Positions 26,603 through 34,972 of a DNA stretch of 37,963 nt are shown piece after piece. The position numbers were made by a program, and so were the translations under genes. How positions within the stretch are numbered: the stretch's first letter is position 1; every line of letters begins with the position of its first letter. The notes beneath the pieces are model-generated. The model was given only the letters and a program-made list of their open reading frames with translations. It did no database searches and was not told the origin of the DNA. Source of the stretch: Beijerinckiaceae bacterium (GTDB taxonomy: Bacteria > Pseudomonadota > Alphaproteobacteria > Rhizobiales > Beijerinckiaceae); the NCBI GenBank assembly GCA_947476075.1, contig CANJPM010000008.1, positions 1 to 37,963 on the forward strand. Direction: 5' to 3'.

Positions 26603-27688
26603 TCACTCGGCGCTCTTTTTGGCCCCCGGCAATTCCTGCATGGCCAAACCCGGTTCAAGCGCATTACGCGCTCGTTCAAGCAAAGCTGGGGGCGTCGAAT
26701 AAAGGTCTTCGATGATCGCCTGTAATTGCTCGCCGGTCATGGAGCGAAGTTCGAGATTCATGCGCGCTGCATCTGCTCTCAGTTTCGGATCCTTGATCGC
26801 AGCGTCAAACGCGGCTCGCAATTCGGCCACGCGCGCGGGCGGAATGCCGGCTGGTGCGAGGAACGGGCGACCGTATATTTGCTGCGAATAGATCAGATCC
26901 ATGATCCTGCGATCTTCCGCGCTCCTGGCGGCGTCGGTCGCGCGATCAAGCTTCATCTCTTTCACGCGCTCGTTGGGGTCGCCGTTCTCCTGAAACAGAA
27001 TCTTGACGGCGCCCTTGCGCAATTCATCGTCAGCCACGCCATGGATGGAGCTTAGCCCCATTCCGCACCATCCCTGCACTTCGTTCTTCAACACAGCCAG
27101 GATCACCTGACTGGAGCCGGGATAGCCTGAGATGATGCGAAACTTGGTGCCAATGAGATTATTCAAAAGCGCCGGCGAAATGGAGGTCGACGACCCCTGC
27201 CCGGTCGCGCCGACGATCAGTTCCTCGCTCTGCAAATCACGCAGGCTCTTAACTTTGGCGTCGCTGCGAACAAAGCAATAATAGGGCTCGCCGTTCATGC
27301 TGCCGATATAGGTGAGCGCCTTGGTGTTGAACTTAACCAGATCAGCACGCCCGAAAGCGGCCTCCGTCAGCGCCTGCGGATACGTGCCCGCAATCACAGT
27401 ACCGTCTTTTGGCGCAGCATTGGCCATGTAAGCCACAGCGACTTTACCGCCAGCGCCCGGCATGTTCTGCGGCACCATGTCGGCCTTGCCAGGCAGATAT
27501 TGCCCCATGTGGCGCGCCAGCAAACGCGCATACGTGTCATAGCCGCCCGCTGCGGACGAGGGAATGATGACAGTAACGGTCTTGCCCTTGTAGAAATCTT
27601 GCGCCTGCGAAGACGACGGCGCGCAAACAGCAGCAATTCCTGCTGCGATTATTGCGCCAAAGCTGCTGCTGATGAACGTATTACGCAT
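26603..27688 (-). CDS. Bug/TctC-family periplasmic solute-binding protein
   Basis: From ATG at 27688 this is a 361-residue binding protein. The leader (FGAIIAAGIAAVCAPSSSQAQ) ends near residue 30. Family blocks follow: FYKGKTVTVIIPSSAAGGYD, MVPQNMPGAGG, LIVGATGQGSSTS and KFRIISGYPGSSQ. GGAGG lies six bases before ATG 27688, but directly abuts ATG 27694, so the former is the start; an ORF back to 27736 overlaps the Rieske gene and is not credible. It lies 41 bases after the Rieske oxygenase gene on the same strand, so it is probably the uptake receptor for that enzyme's substrate or a relative. No TctA/TctB is seen. Confidence 0.88.
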   Translation of the reverse strand: MRNTFISSSFGAIIAAGIAAVCAPSSSQAQDFYKGKTVTVIIPSSAAGGYDTYARLLARHMGQYLPGKADMVPQNMPGAGGKVAVAYMANAAPKDGTVIAGTYPQALTEAAFGRADLVKFNTKALTYIGSMNGEPYYCFVRSDAKVKSLRDLQSEELIVGATGQGSSTSISPALLNNLIGTKFRIISGYPGSSQVILAVLKNEVQGWCGMGLSSIHGVADDELRKGAVKILFQENGDPNERVKEMKLDRATDAARSAEDRRIMDLIYSQQIYGRPFLAPAGIPPARVAELRAAFDAAIKDPKLRADAARMNLELRSMTGEQLQAIIEDLYSTPPALLERARNALEPGLAMQELPGAKKSAE

Positions 27689-27729
27689 AAGCATCCTCCC
27701 TGTTGTCGCCAATGAACGCTTTTTTATCT

Positions 27730-29001
27730 TCACCATTTGGCGACAAGTTCATGCGACAGCGCGTCCTGCCATGTCTTGTCGTCGGGCAGATAATTATCGT
27801 GCGGGCGCACATGGCCATGGCTGGCGGGATCAACGCCCGGCGGAGTCTGGCCATTGGCGACGCCGTCAATCGAGCGCGACATCAGACGACGCATGGCGAC
27901 GATGGCTTTGTCGGACGACCCAAGGTTCTCAAGACTGCGATCAGAGATTACGCCCATACCCTCTTGCAGAGCGTAATCCTGCGTATTCACGCCTGCAATG
28001 CCTGTGAAGGTTTTGTTTTTCTGCATGTCGCGATCAATGAAATAATCATTGCTCTTGTCGGCAAGCAGCTTGAACGAATTGGGCACATGATGTTCAGGCC
28101 CGCGTCCTGCGCGCGATTCCCAGCCCTGCACAATATCATGCGGCAGAGGCGTATTTTCATCATAGCTATACATCATGTTGAAGACGAAGCAGCTCTCGTC
28201 GTCTATCGGTGTCCATATATGCCCGTCAAAACGGGGATAATCGGCCATGCCGCCTTCGATCTTGATGATGCTGCCGCGTATCTGCTGCGCCGGCATGATG
28301 TATTGATAGATGCGCACGTAATTCAGATTTTCGCCGACGCGACGCTGCGAAATGTAGCGATAACCGTAATCGGTCAACTCGACATCAAGGCGTGGCGCCT
28401 TGTCGCGATTGCGCGGCATGTTGCGATTTTTGATGTCGTTGTTGTGCGCGTAAGACGAATGCGCAGTATCGAGTCCGCCCTCCAGCGCTTGCAGATAATT
28501 GCAATGCTCAAACGTCTTCGAAACGAAGCGATGCGAAGCAGGCGCGCGCATCCACTCATAATCAGGCGCCGGAGGAACCGATTCACGCGGCCCCATATAG
28601 GTCCAGATTACGCCGCCCTTTTCTATCGCAGGATAGGCCTTGATCTTGACGCGCGCCTGCAATGGCGTTCCGGCCGGCTCCGATGGCATATCAACGCAAT
28701 CGCCGTCGCGATTGAACTTCCAGCCGTGGTAGACGCAGCGCAGGCCGCACTCCTCGTTGCGTCCGAAAAACATAGGCGCACGGCGGTGAGGACAATAGGC
28801 GTCGACCATGCCGATGAGGCCTTCGCTGTCGCGGAACGCGATCAGATCTTCGCCCAGCAAGCGCACGCGCACGGGCGCGCAATCTGGCCCTTCAAGCTCG
28901 CTCGCCAAAAGGATAGGCTGCCAGTATTGACGAAAGAAATTGCCGCCCGGCGTTCCGGGGCCAACGCGAGTGAGTTTTTGGTTCTCTTCGCTGCGCAGCA
29001 T
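27730..29001 (-). CDS. Rieske non-haem iron aromatic ring-hydroxylating oxygenase, alpha subunit
   Basis: This 423-residue protein carries the Rieske [2Fe-2S] site Cys70-Pro-His72 and Cys89-x2-His92 (PHRRAPMFFGRNEECGLRCVYHGW region). The mononuclear iron site lies in EGGLDTAHSSYAH, where His181 and His186 are ligands. The N-terminal GGNFFRQYWQP is typical of the phthalate 4,5-dioxygenase/vanillate demethylase group, in which a single subunit type works with a reductase. That reductase is not in the window. It would hydroxylate or O-demethylate an aromatic carboxylate. Its neighbours downstream are the Bug receptor and the bicupin. ATG at 29001 is the natural start. Confidence 0.9.
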   Translation of the reverse strand: MLRSEENQKLTRVGPGTPGGNFFRQYWQPILLASELEGPDCAPVRVRLLGEDLIAFRDSEGLIGMVDAYCPHRRAPMFFGRNEECGLRCVYHGWKFNRDGDCVDMPSEPAGTPLQARVKIKAYPAIEKGGVIWTYMGPRESVPPAPDYEWMRAPASHRFVSKTFEHCNYLQALEGGLDTAHSSYAHNNDIKNRNMPRNRDKAPRLDVELTDYGYRYISQRRVGENLNYVRIYQYIMPAQQIRGSIIKIEGGMADYPRFDGHIWTPIDDESCFVFNMMYSYDENTPLPHDIVQGWESRAGRGPEHHVPNSFKLLADKSNDYFIDRDMQKNKTFTGIAGVNTQDYALQEGMGVISDRSLENLGSSDKAIVAMRRLMSRSIDGVANGQTPPGVDPASHGHVRPHDNYLPDDKTWQDALSHELVAKW

Positions 29002-29186
29002 CGCTTCCAGCCCTGAAGTTGACGCGCTCCTCTCGATGGGGCGCGATTCATATTATGCCGTCAATGTCCCGCATTCTCGCCTGCAGAGCAAGCGCGGCGA
29101 TACGATCCGCGACCAACAAACCAGGGGCGCGCGACGAGATCGCCGCACGCCCCGGATGTTCCGTCTTACGGGATGGGCTTGTGAAG

Positions 29187-30203
29187 TCAGCTTGCCCTTA
29201 AGGGCGTGATGACTTCACGTCCAATCGCTTCGATATTTTCAACGCTGGGGATCATTTTGCAGAGGATCAGCTCCATGCCCATGTCGCGATAGCGGCCCAA
29301 TTGGGCGCGCACCTGCGCGGGCGTTCCCACGCAACCAGCCTTCATGGCGGGCAGCATGCGGCGCTTCATCTTGCGCGCATCCGTTTCGGGATCGAATTCC
29401 ATTACGCGATTGACGGTTGCATCAAAGGCGCTCTCCGCGTCAGGGCCAAGCGCCACGAACGGGTTCATGGCAAACTTCATGTTGCGGCCCAAAGCTTGCG
29501 TGCGCTTGCGCATGTCAGCGATGGCGCTCTCGAAACCGCGCATGACGTCCTCGGTGGTTTCCGCATCTTTGGGATAGTTTACGAACCACCAATCGCACGT
29601 CTCAGCCACAAAATCGCGGCCCTCGTCCCCGGAACTGACGGAGAAAATTTCCGGCGACGCACCGGCAGGCTTCAGCAGAAGATGCGCGTCCTTCAACTTG
29701 TAATAATCCCCGTCGATGGTGAACTTATCGTTTTCCCACAGGCCGCGCAGGACCGAGATGAATTCGGTGGAGCGCTTGTAGCGCTCTTCGCCGCTCAGCA
29801 CCTTACCGCCGAACATCATGAATTCTTCGTCGAACCAGCCGTTGACGACATTGAGCGCCATACGTCCCTTGCACATGCGATCGAGCGACACGGACATTTT
29901 TGCGGTCAGAACCGGATCAAGCAGGCCGGGATGGATGGCGACCAGCGCCCGGATGTTTTCAAAGCGCGACGCCAGCGCGCCCGCCAGCAACCAGCCGGAA
30001 AGATCGCTGCCAAGGTGACGCTCGGCGAACAGGCACAGGTCGAACCCGTTTGCATCTGCGGCCATCAGCAGGTTTTCGGCATGGTCCATCTGGCCGTCGC
30101 GCTGCTTGGGAGCCAGCGGCTTCAGCGCGGCCTGATGGGACGCCGAAATCTCCGGGGAGCCGACAGTCGCCATAGGGATAGGAGCATAGAGGCCGAATTG
30201 CAT
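29187..30203 (-). CDS. LLM-class flavin-dependent monooxygenase
   Basis: This 338-residue protein has the bacterial luciferase-like TIM-barrel signature. MQFGLYAPIP starts the first strand. AENLLMAADANGFDLCLFAERH and ALNVVNGWFDEEFMMFG are followed by ISVSSGDEG-like flavin contacts, and the end is an elongated helix (YRDMGMELILCKMIPS). Such enzymes (SsuD, SfnG, RutA and others) use FMNH2 and oxygen to cleave sulfonates, sulfones or N-heterocycles; the substrate cannot be told. ATG at 30203 follows AAGGAAACGTC; the open frame reaches 30386 but lacks a start signal there. It is not overlapped with the Rieske gene (185 bases between) but runs in the same direction. No dedicated flavin reductase is near. 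Confidence 0.88.
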   Translation of the reverse strand: MQFGLYAPIPMATVGSPEISASHQAALKPLAPKQRDGQMDHAENLLMAADANGFDLCLFAERHLGSDLSGWLLAGALASRFENIRALVAIHPGLLDPVLTAKMSVSLDRMCKGRMALNVVNGWFDEEFMMFGGKVLSGEERYKRSTEFISVLRGLWENDKFTIDGDYYKLKDAHLLLKPAGASPEIFSVSSGDEGRDFVAETCDWWFVNYPKDAETTEDVMRGFESAIADMRKRTQALGRNMKFAMNPFVALGPDAESAFDATVNRVMEFDPETDARKMKRRMLPAMKAGCVGTPAQVRAQLGRYRDMGMELILCKMIPSVENIEAIGREVITPLRAS

Positions 30204-30688
30204 GACGTTTCCTTCGTTGGGACATGCCGACTTTGCGCCAGCGTTTGGAAGCGTTTTAAACCCCCGGCCCAATTTCGCAATGCTCAAAAGCATGAGCCAT
30301 ACAAGAGGGCCATAGCGCGATCCTAGAAGCGGAACGGCTGCAAGAATCTGTTTTAATGAGAATAACCGCAAAAATTGCAGCGACAAATCATTATTCAGGA
30401 ATTTGAAAGTCTGATTTCACGCCGCCTGAAAACCAGCGTTCAGCCCTCAATACCCCACGCTGCGCCTTTGAACCGGCCCTCAAGTTATTTGATGAAGATT
30501 TGCCGGATCATGAAGGCGGTGACGACCTTGCCCACATCCATAATGCCAAACGACATTGGCGCCATCGATTGGCGCCCAATGTACAGTCCCTCCAAAAGCT
30601 TTCTGCAAACGCGCACGAACTTGAATTATCGCGGTCCGGCGCATAGCATCAAGCCAACCTAAAGCAATATCAAATGGGAGAGAACGAG
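30204..30688. other. Intergenic region between the LLM and single-cupin genes
   Basis: These 485 bases separate two divergent genes and should contain both promoters. A minus-strand frame at 30485-30616 (GTG start, 43 codons) encodes a hydrophobic-ended peptide finishing GKVVTAFMIRQIFIK. It has no recognised family and no clear ribosome site, so it is not called as a gene. The block at 30565-30580 (GGCGCCATCGATTGGCGCC) is an inverted repeat of GGCGCC that could be an operator. Confidence 0.45.
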
Positions 30689-31282
30689 ATGTCGGACGCG
30701 CAGGCCCTGTTCACGCAATTCCTCAAGGACGTTCACGCCGTTTGGGGCGACGAGGCCGACATGGGCCGCCGGATGGAGAAGACCAAGCCGCTGTTTGAAG
30801 CCCTTGTCGCGCAAAAGGCCATGCAGACTGAATCGCAGAGCTGGCCGTCCACCGAGGGGCATAAGAACCTGCTGCTGCACACTGACGAAACGTATGGCTT
30901 CGTCATCAACGCTGTTGTGCGCACGCCCCATCGCAAAGGCAGCGTCCATGATCATTCGCAGGCCTGGGTGCTTTACGGCCTGCTGGAAGGACACGAATCG
31001 CTGGAGCGTTACGACCGCGTGGACGATGGGTCCGATCCAACTAAAGCTGAAGTGAAGCTCGCCTACGTCACCAACGGCGGCCCCGGCAACGTCGATCTGG
31101 TTCCCCCGTTCTCCATCCATGCCGAACAGGGAGGGCCCGCGCGCTCGGTGGCGCTGATTTTCCGCAGCGAAGTGCTGGTCGGACGCATCTTGCAGCAGGG
31201 TTATAATATGGAAACGAAAGAGGTCGTGCGCCGTTCAGGCCCGACCCAAATTCCGTTCACGCTGGGCCAGCACGCAGCCTGA
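30689..31282 (+). CDS. Cupin-fold putative metal-binding protein
   Basis: This 197-residue soluble protein has a single double-stranded beta-helix. His87 and His89 lie in SVHDHSQAWVLYGLLEGHE, the characteristic metal-binding HxH followed by the second strand; further His residues are in FSIHAEQGG. It resembles the cysteine-dioxygenase-like small cupins rather than gentisate dioxygenases, but I cannot name a substrate. The N terminus is helical (DAQALFTQFLKDVHAVWGDE). GGGAGAGAACG precedes ATG at 30689; an ATG at 30674 is less likely. It stands alone on the plus strand, divergent from the LLM gene, within the catabolic region. Confidence 0.7.
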   Translation: MSDAQALFTQFLKDVHAVWGDEADMGRRMEKTKPLFEALVAQKAMQTESQSWPSTEGHKNLLLHTDETYGFVINAVVRTPHRKGSVHDHSQAWVLYGLLEGHESLERYDRVDDGSDPTKAEVKLAYVTNGGPGNVDLVPPFSIHAEQGGPARSVALIFRSEVLVGRILQQGYNMETKEVVRRSGPTQIPFTLGQHAA

Positions 31283-31286
31283 AAAG

Positions 31287-31323
31287 CAGCGCCCGCCCGC
31301 GTCTAGCGCGGCGGGCGCTTCGT
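31287..31323 (+). terminator. Rho-independent terminator after the single-cupin gene
   Basis: AGCGCCCGCC (31287-31296) pairs with GGCGGGCGCT (31309-31318) around a 12-base loop, and TTCGTCTT follows. It begins four bases after the stop codon and ends inside the tail of the convergent small membrane gene. Confidence 0.75.
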
Positions 31324-31587
31324 CTTGTCCCGGGCGGCTCCAGCCTGCCGCGACGCTTGCCGCAGCATCTGCCGCGTCGGTTTGCCGGAGACAGGCGCAG
31401 CCGCGTCACGCTCACCGCTCCTGGGCGCGGGCAAGAACGGCAAAGCCAAACGCGCAAGCGACCACAGATTGGTCACGAACAGATAAATCCGCGCGTTCCG
31501 CCTGCGCTTGATGAGGTCAACCAGCGTGAACGAAAGTACGGCGGCGATCAGAATGGTGAGGGCGTCAGCAAGGCCAGCCGAAGTCAT
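31303..31587 (-). CDS. Small single-helix membrane protein of unknown function
   Basis: This 94-residue protein has one membrane helix near its N terminus (ADALTILIAAVLSFTLVDLI). A second half-hydrophobic piece follows (IYLFVTNLWSLARLALPFLPAP), then a basic tail (QMLRQASRQAGAARDKTKR). No family is recognised. The frame also starts with TTG at 31599, but ATG at 31587 is preferred. Confidence 0.45.
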   Translation of the reverse strand: MTSAGLADALTILIAAVLSFTLVDLIKRRRNARIYLFVTNLWSLARLALPFLPAPRSGERDAAAPVSGKPTRQMLRQASRQAGAARDKTKRPPR

Positions 31588-31845
31588 TGTCGCCTGCAAG
31601 AAGTCATGAGAATCTCCGAAGGATTACAGGTTCTCTCTACCATTTTGCTGCCTGCTCGGCTGCCCGTAAACCTGTTTCTTCCCGATTGAACCGCCGCCCC
31701 GCTCAGTTTGCGTTGAGGCGCAGCTCGCACGCCGCATAGACAGCTTTTTTTATTGCCTAATGCGGCGCTGCGCTGCACATGCTGGGCGGCCGGCGCCGGT
31801 TGCCATTCAAGCGCAAAGGCGCCCCTTCATGAGCGAACGAGTAAC

Positions 31846-32061
31846 ATGAACCAACGCCCCGCCGATGCAAACGCCCGCCTCGACGCTCTGGAAATGCGCA
31901 TCGCCCATCAGGACCAGATGATCGCGGAGCTAAACGACGTTATTACTCAGCAATGGCGCAAGATCGACGCTCTTGAGCGACAGGGCGCGCATTTGCGGGA
32001 GCAATTCCAGAACATCGGCGCGCAGCGCGATGCACCGGACCAGAAGCCCCCGCATTATTGA
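31846..32061 (+). CDS. slyX: SlyX-family coiled-coil protein
   Basis: This 71-residue protein matches the SlyX family: a short parallel coiled coil with the conserved segment LEMRIAHQDQMIAELNDVITQQW, and a C-terminal Pro/His end (KPPHY). Typical SlyX proteins are about 70 residues and their role is unclear; E. coli slyX lies near slyD. ATG at 31846 begins the characteristic N terminus. It ends seven bases from the convergent Bug gene. Confidence 0.85.
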   Translation: MNQRPADANARLDALEMRIAHQDQMIAELNDVITQQWRKIDALERQGAHLREQFQNIGAQRDAPDQKPPHY

Positions 32062-32067
32062 CCGTCG

Positions 32068-33084
32068 TTATTTCAGCATCTCGGCGGTGCGCTTCACGAC
32101 CGCTTCGGGAATCTGATAGGCTTGAACCAGCATCGCCTCGATGTCTTCGCCCGAAACCGGGCGCACTTCAAAGCCGCCTTTCCCGGCGTCGGCCAGAAGC
32201 GCGGGATCGTTCAATGCGGCCACAAAAGCTTTCCGCAAATCCTGCACGCGCGCTGCCGGCGTCCCCGGCGGGGCGGCAAACGGCCACGCCATGGCCTGGC
32301 GCGCGAACACAAGCCGCAAGGAATCGCGCTGCTCCGCGCTACTGGCAAATTCAAGCGCAAGCGGCACATTGGGAAGATCAGGATGTTTGGCGAGCCCAAG
32401 CTGCGCCAGCACGCGCACCTGTCCGCCCTCAACCCATTTGGAATGTGTGGCGCTGAGGCTCGACCATGACCAGCCGCAGCGTCCCTGCACCTCGCCGCGC
32501 TCCATCGCCAGGCTGATCTCGTTGCCGCCGGGATAGCCGCTGACGATTTTCAGCCTGGCGCCAAGCACGCCATTGAGCAGCGTCGAGAAGATGAACGTGT
32601 CGCCGCCCGCCCCCGTAGAGCCGACCGTCAATTCCTTGGTGAACACATCTTCGAACTTGGCGACGCCCGACGAATTCCACGCAACGCAAACGCTGACTTC
32701 ATCGTTCACGCTGCCAATCCAGGCGAACTTGCGACTGTCGAAGGAATCGCTTTTGGGATTAAGCAGGCTTTCAAACGCGACGCCACGCCCAAAAGTCCCA
32801 ATGGACAGCCCATCGCGCGGGGCAACCGAGTAAAGCCAATTGGCCAAGCGCAAGCCGCCCGCGCCCGCCAGATTCTTCACGACGATCGTCGGCGTCCCCG
32901 GCAGATGTTTTCCAAAATGACGCGACAGCAAGCGCGCATAAAGATCATAGCCGGCTCCAGCGCTGGAACCGGCGTAGATCTCAAGGTTCTTGCCCGCGTA
33001 GAAAGCGTCGGACGATTGCGCCTGAGCGCTGGAGAGCGCAGCGAGCGCGCACGCCATGGTGGAAGCCAGAGCCGTTCTGAACAT
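32068..33084 (-). CDS. Bug/TctC-family periplasmic solute-binding protein
   Basis: This 338-residue protein has a signal peptide (LASTMACALAALSSAQAQS). The family blocks are FYAGKNLEIYAGSSAGAGYD, IVVKNLAGAGG, ELTVGSTGAGGDTF and RLKIVSGYPGGNE. A GGGAGAGCGCG site precedes ATG at 33084. The gene is 70 bases downstream of the amidohydrolase on the same strand, and probably in its operon. That pairs uptake of a carboxylate with an ACMSD-like decarboxylase or hydrolase. TctA/TctB components are absent. Confidence 0.88.
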   Translation of the reverse strand: MFRTALASTMACALAALSSAQAQSSDAFYAGKNLEIYAGSSAGAGYDLYARLLSRHFGKHLPGTPTIVVKNLAGAGGLRLANWLYSVAPRDGLSIGTFGRGVAFESLLNPKSDSFDSRKFAWIGSVNDEVSVCVAWNSSGVAKFEDVFTKELTVGSTGAGGDTFIFSTLLNGVLGARLKIVSGYPGGNEISLAMERGEVQGRCGWSWSSLSATHSKWVEGGQVRVLAQLGLAKHPDLPNVPLALEFASSAEQRDSLRLVFARQAMAWPFAAPPGTPAARVQDLRKAFVAALNDPALLADAGKGGFEVRPVSGEDIEAMLVQAYQIPEAVVKRTAEMLK

Positions 33085-33154
33085 CGCGCTCTCCCGCAGG
33101 GATTTTTTTTAAGTATCAAACCGGATTTCACTTTTGAAATCCGGTTCTGCGACG

Positions 33155-34261
33155 TCAGAGATCGAGGCCGAAAAGCTGGATCGCATTATCGCGCGTCAGG
33201 CGCCTGCGCTTCTCTTCGTCGAGCCCTTGCAGATGGTATTCAACCACTTCGCGCGAATGCGGGAACGTCATGTTGAAATGCGGGTAATCGTTGGACCACA
33301 TGCAATTCTTGTCGCCCCACCACGGGAACGCGCGCGTACCCACATAATCTTCAAGGAACGTGCCGTAGACATGCTCGGCGAAGATCTCGCTCGGCCGACG
33401 CTTGATCGGCAGCGGATCGGTGTTGCGGAAGCGCTCGAAATAATAATCCCATTGCTGCAACAGGAACGGCAACCAGCCGATCTCGCTCTCGGCCAGCAAC
33501 AAACGCAAATCGGGGTGACGATCAAACGCACCGGAGAAGATGAAATCGAACAGCGTGTTTGCTGAATCGTCCTGCTTCTTGTTCACGGCGTTGCGAATGC
33601 GCTCCATGCCAACGGCGCGAACGCCGCCCTTGGTGTAGGAATGGCCTGTCAAAATATGGCAAATGACCGGCTGTTTGGCCTCCGCGCAGGCGGCCCAAAG
33701 CGGCTCGTAATGCTCGGAGGTAAACGGAAGCCGCTCGTCAGGCACTTGCCAAAGCATCGCGCCCTTCAGGCCCATGCCGTGACCGCGCTGCATTTCCTTG
33801 ATGCCCGCCTTGATATCGTAAACGGAGACGCAGGGGACGCCATATAGCTTCTTTGGATCGGTCTTGCAGAAATTGGAGATCCAGTCGTTATACAGCTTGA
33901 AGGATTCCTGCTGCGTCTCGACGTCGTCAATTCCAAACAACGCCATGCCGTAATTGGGAAACAGAATCTCCGCCTCAACCCCGTCCGTCTCCTGGTCGGC
34001 CAGACGCAGATGCGGATCGGTGGCGCCGGGGGGCGAGTTGCGGAACGCTACTTTGGGCAAATGTTGCTGCAAACGCTGCGGCAATTCCTGCCACAAAGCA
34101 TCCGGCTCCATCACATGCGCATCGGTTGAAATCATCTTCGGCATTGCAGCGCTTGCAGCCGCATCAAGCTCAGCGCCGATCAGCGTGCGGCGCGGGAAGG
34201 TCTTGGCCTGCTCTTCCGAAATGCCTGCAAATTGCGCGGCGTCTGTGATAATTTCAAGCAT
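33155..34261 (-). CDS. ACMSD-like amidohydrolase with N-terminal extension
   Basis: This 368-residue protein belongs to the metal-dependent amidohydrolase 2 group (ACMSD, gamma-resorcylate decarboxylase and relatives). The first metal site DAH is in MISTDAHVMEPDALW. Later ligands lie in VICHILTGHS and in SNDYPHFN; the segment HPDLRLLLAESEIGWLPF is typical of the family. Such enzymes decarboxylate or hydrolyse aromatic or muconate-like intermediates. About 38 residues precede the usual start MPKMISTDAH. This extension (GISEEQAKTFPRRTL) resembles the terminal helix found at the C end of the family. ATG at 34261 has a GGGG site, the inner ATG none, so the extension is probably real. Confidence 0.85.
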   Translation of the reverse strand: MLEIITDAAQFAGISEEQAKTFPRRTLIGAELDAAASAAMPKMISTDAHVMEPDALWQELPQRLQQHLPKVAFRNSPPGATDPHLRLADQETDGVEAEILFPNYGMALFGIDDVETQQESFKLYNDWISNFCKTDPKKLYGVPCVSVYDIKAGIKEMQRGHGMGLKGAMLWQVPDERLPFTSEHYEPLWAACAEAKQPVICHILTGHSYTKGGVRAVGMERIRNAVNKKQDDSANTLFDFIFSGAFDRHPDLRLLLAESEIGWLPFLLQQWDYYFERFRNTDPLPIKRRPSEIFAEHVYGTFLEDYVGTRAFPWWGDKNCMWSNDYPHFNMTFPHSREVVEYHLQGLDEEKRRRLTRDNAIQLFGLDL

Positions 34262-34329
34262 AACAACCCCGTATATGTTTCAGATGCGCGCGCGCATTGC
34301 GCGTCGCGAGGATTTCAGGCGCACGCAAA

Positions 34330-34854
34330 TCAGCTCGGCGAGAAGAACTTGCCCGCAGCATAAACGCGAATCTTGGACGTCTCGCCGCTTTTGGAGCCCA
34401 CTTTAACGGCGCCAGCGGAATCGACGGTCTGCGTCGTCACATCTTTGGGCGTGCCAAAGCGCGTGAGATCATCGAGCCCCCGCCCGGTGCGCTGACCGCC
34501 GCCCACGCGCAGCAGAACAAGATTCTCGGTCTCGTCCGCCTCAAACATGTATTGAACGTTCTTGGGGATCATGACCCCCTCATGCACGCCAACGCTCTGC
34601 ACGCGCCCGTCCCCGAACGTGAACGTCGCCTTGCCCTGCAACACGATGAAGGAATGATCCTCGCCGCCGTGCGAATGCAGCGTATTCTCGCCGCCGCTCG
34701 CATAAACTTTAATGTTCACCCAAAGATTTTCAGCGGTGGCGAGAGGATCGTAACTCGTGCCCTGCTCAAGCAGCGGCAAGTCACGCATCGAAAAAACGAC
34801 TGCGGAATCTATTGCGACATTTGGCTGACGCACAACGATCTCCGCATCGTCCAT
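34330..34854 (-). CDS. Cupin domain protein
   Basis: This 174-residue cytosolic protein has one cupin domain. It carries the metal motif in ENTLHSHGGEDHSFIVLQGKATFTFGD (His-x-His and the downstream Glu/His pattern) and PKNVQYMFEADETE. Family members bind Mn, Fe or Zn and may act as oxygenases, isomerases or sensors. A strong GGGAGGAATAATCG site precedes ATG at 34854. It is the first gene of a minus-strand run followed 68 bases later by the amidohydrolase and then a Bug receptor, so it could be an isomerase or accessory enzyme of the same pathway. Confidence 0.8.
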   Translation of the reverse strand: MDDAEIVVRQPNVAIDSAVVFSMRDLPLLEQGTSYDPLATAENLWVNIKVYASGGENTLHSHGGEDHSFIVLQGKATFTFGDGRVQSVGVHEGVMIPKNVQYMFEADETENLVLLRVGGGQRTGRGLDDLTRFGTPKDVTTQTVDSAGAVKVGSKSGETSKIRVYAAGKFFSPS

Positions 34855-34972
34855 CGATTATTCCTCCCGATTTCATTGTTTTAACTTTGGCGCGTTCGAC
34901 GCGCGCTTGTCAACATAAGGCGCCCTTGCCGGAAGGAGCGTTCCGCTCAACAGACGCTTGAAAATTGGGCGT

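Noticed and set aside
27703-29016. 437-residue plus-strand open frame opposite the Rieske oxygenase gene
   Set aside because: The Rieske protein on the other strand has full iron-site motifs. The plus-strand frame is an antisense shadow with no family features, a common result in GC-rich DNA.
30375-30662. 95-codon plus-strand frame in the gap before the single-cupin gene
   Set aside because: No ribosome site, no fold and ordinary intergenic composition. The region more likely holds promoters.
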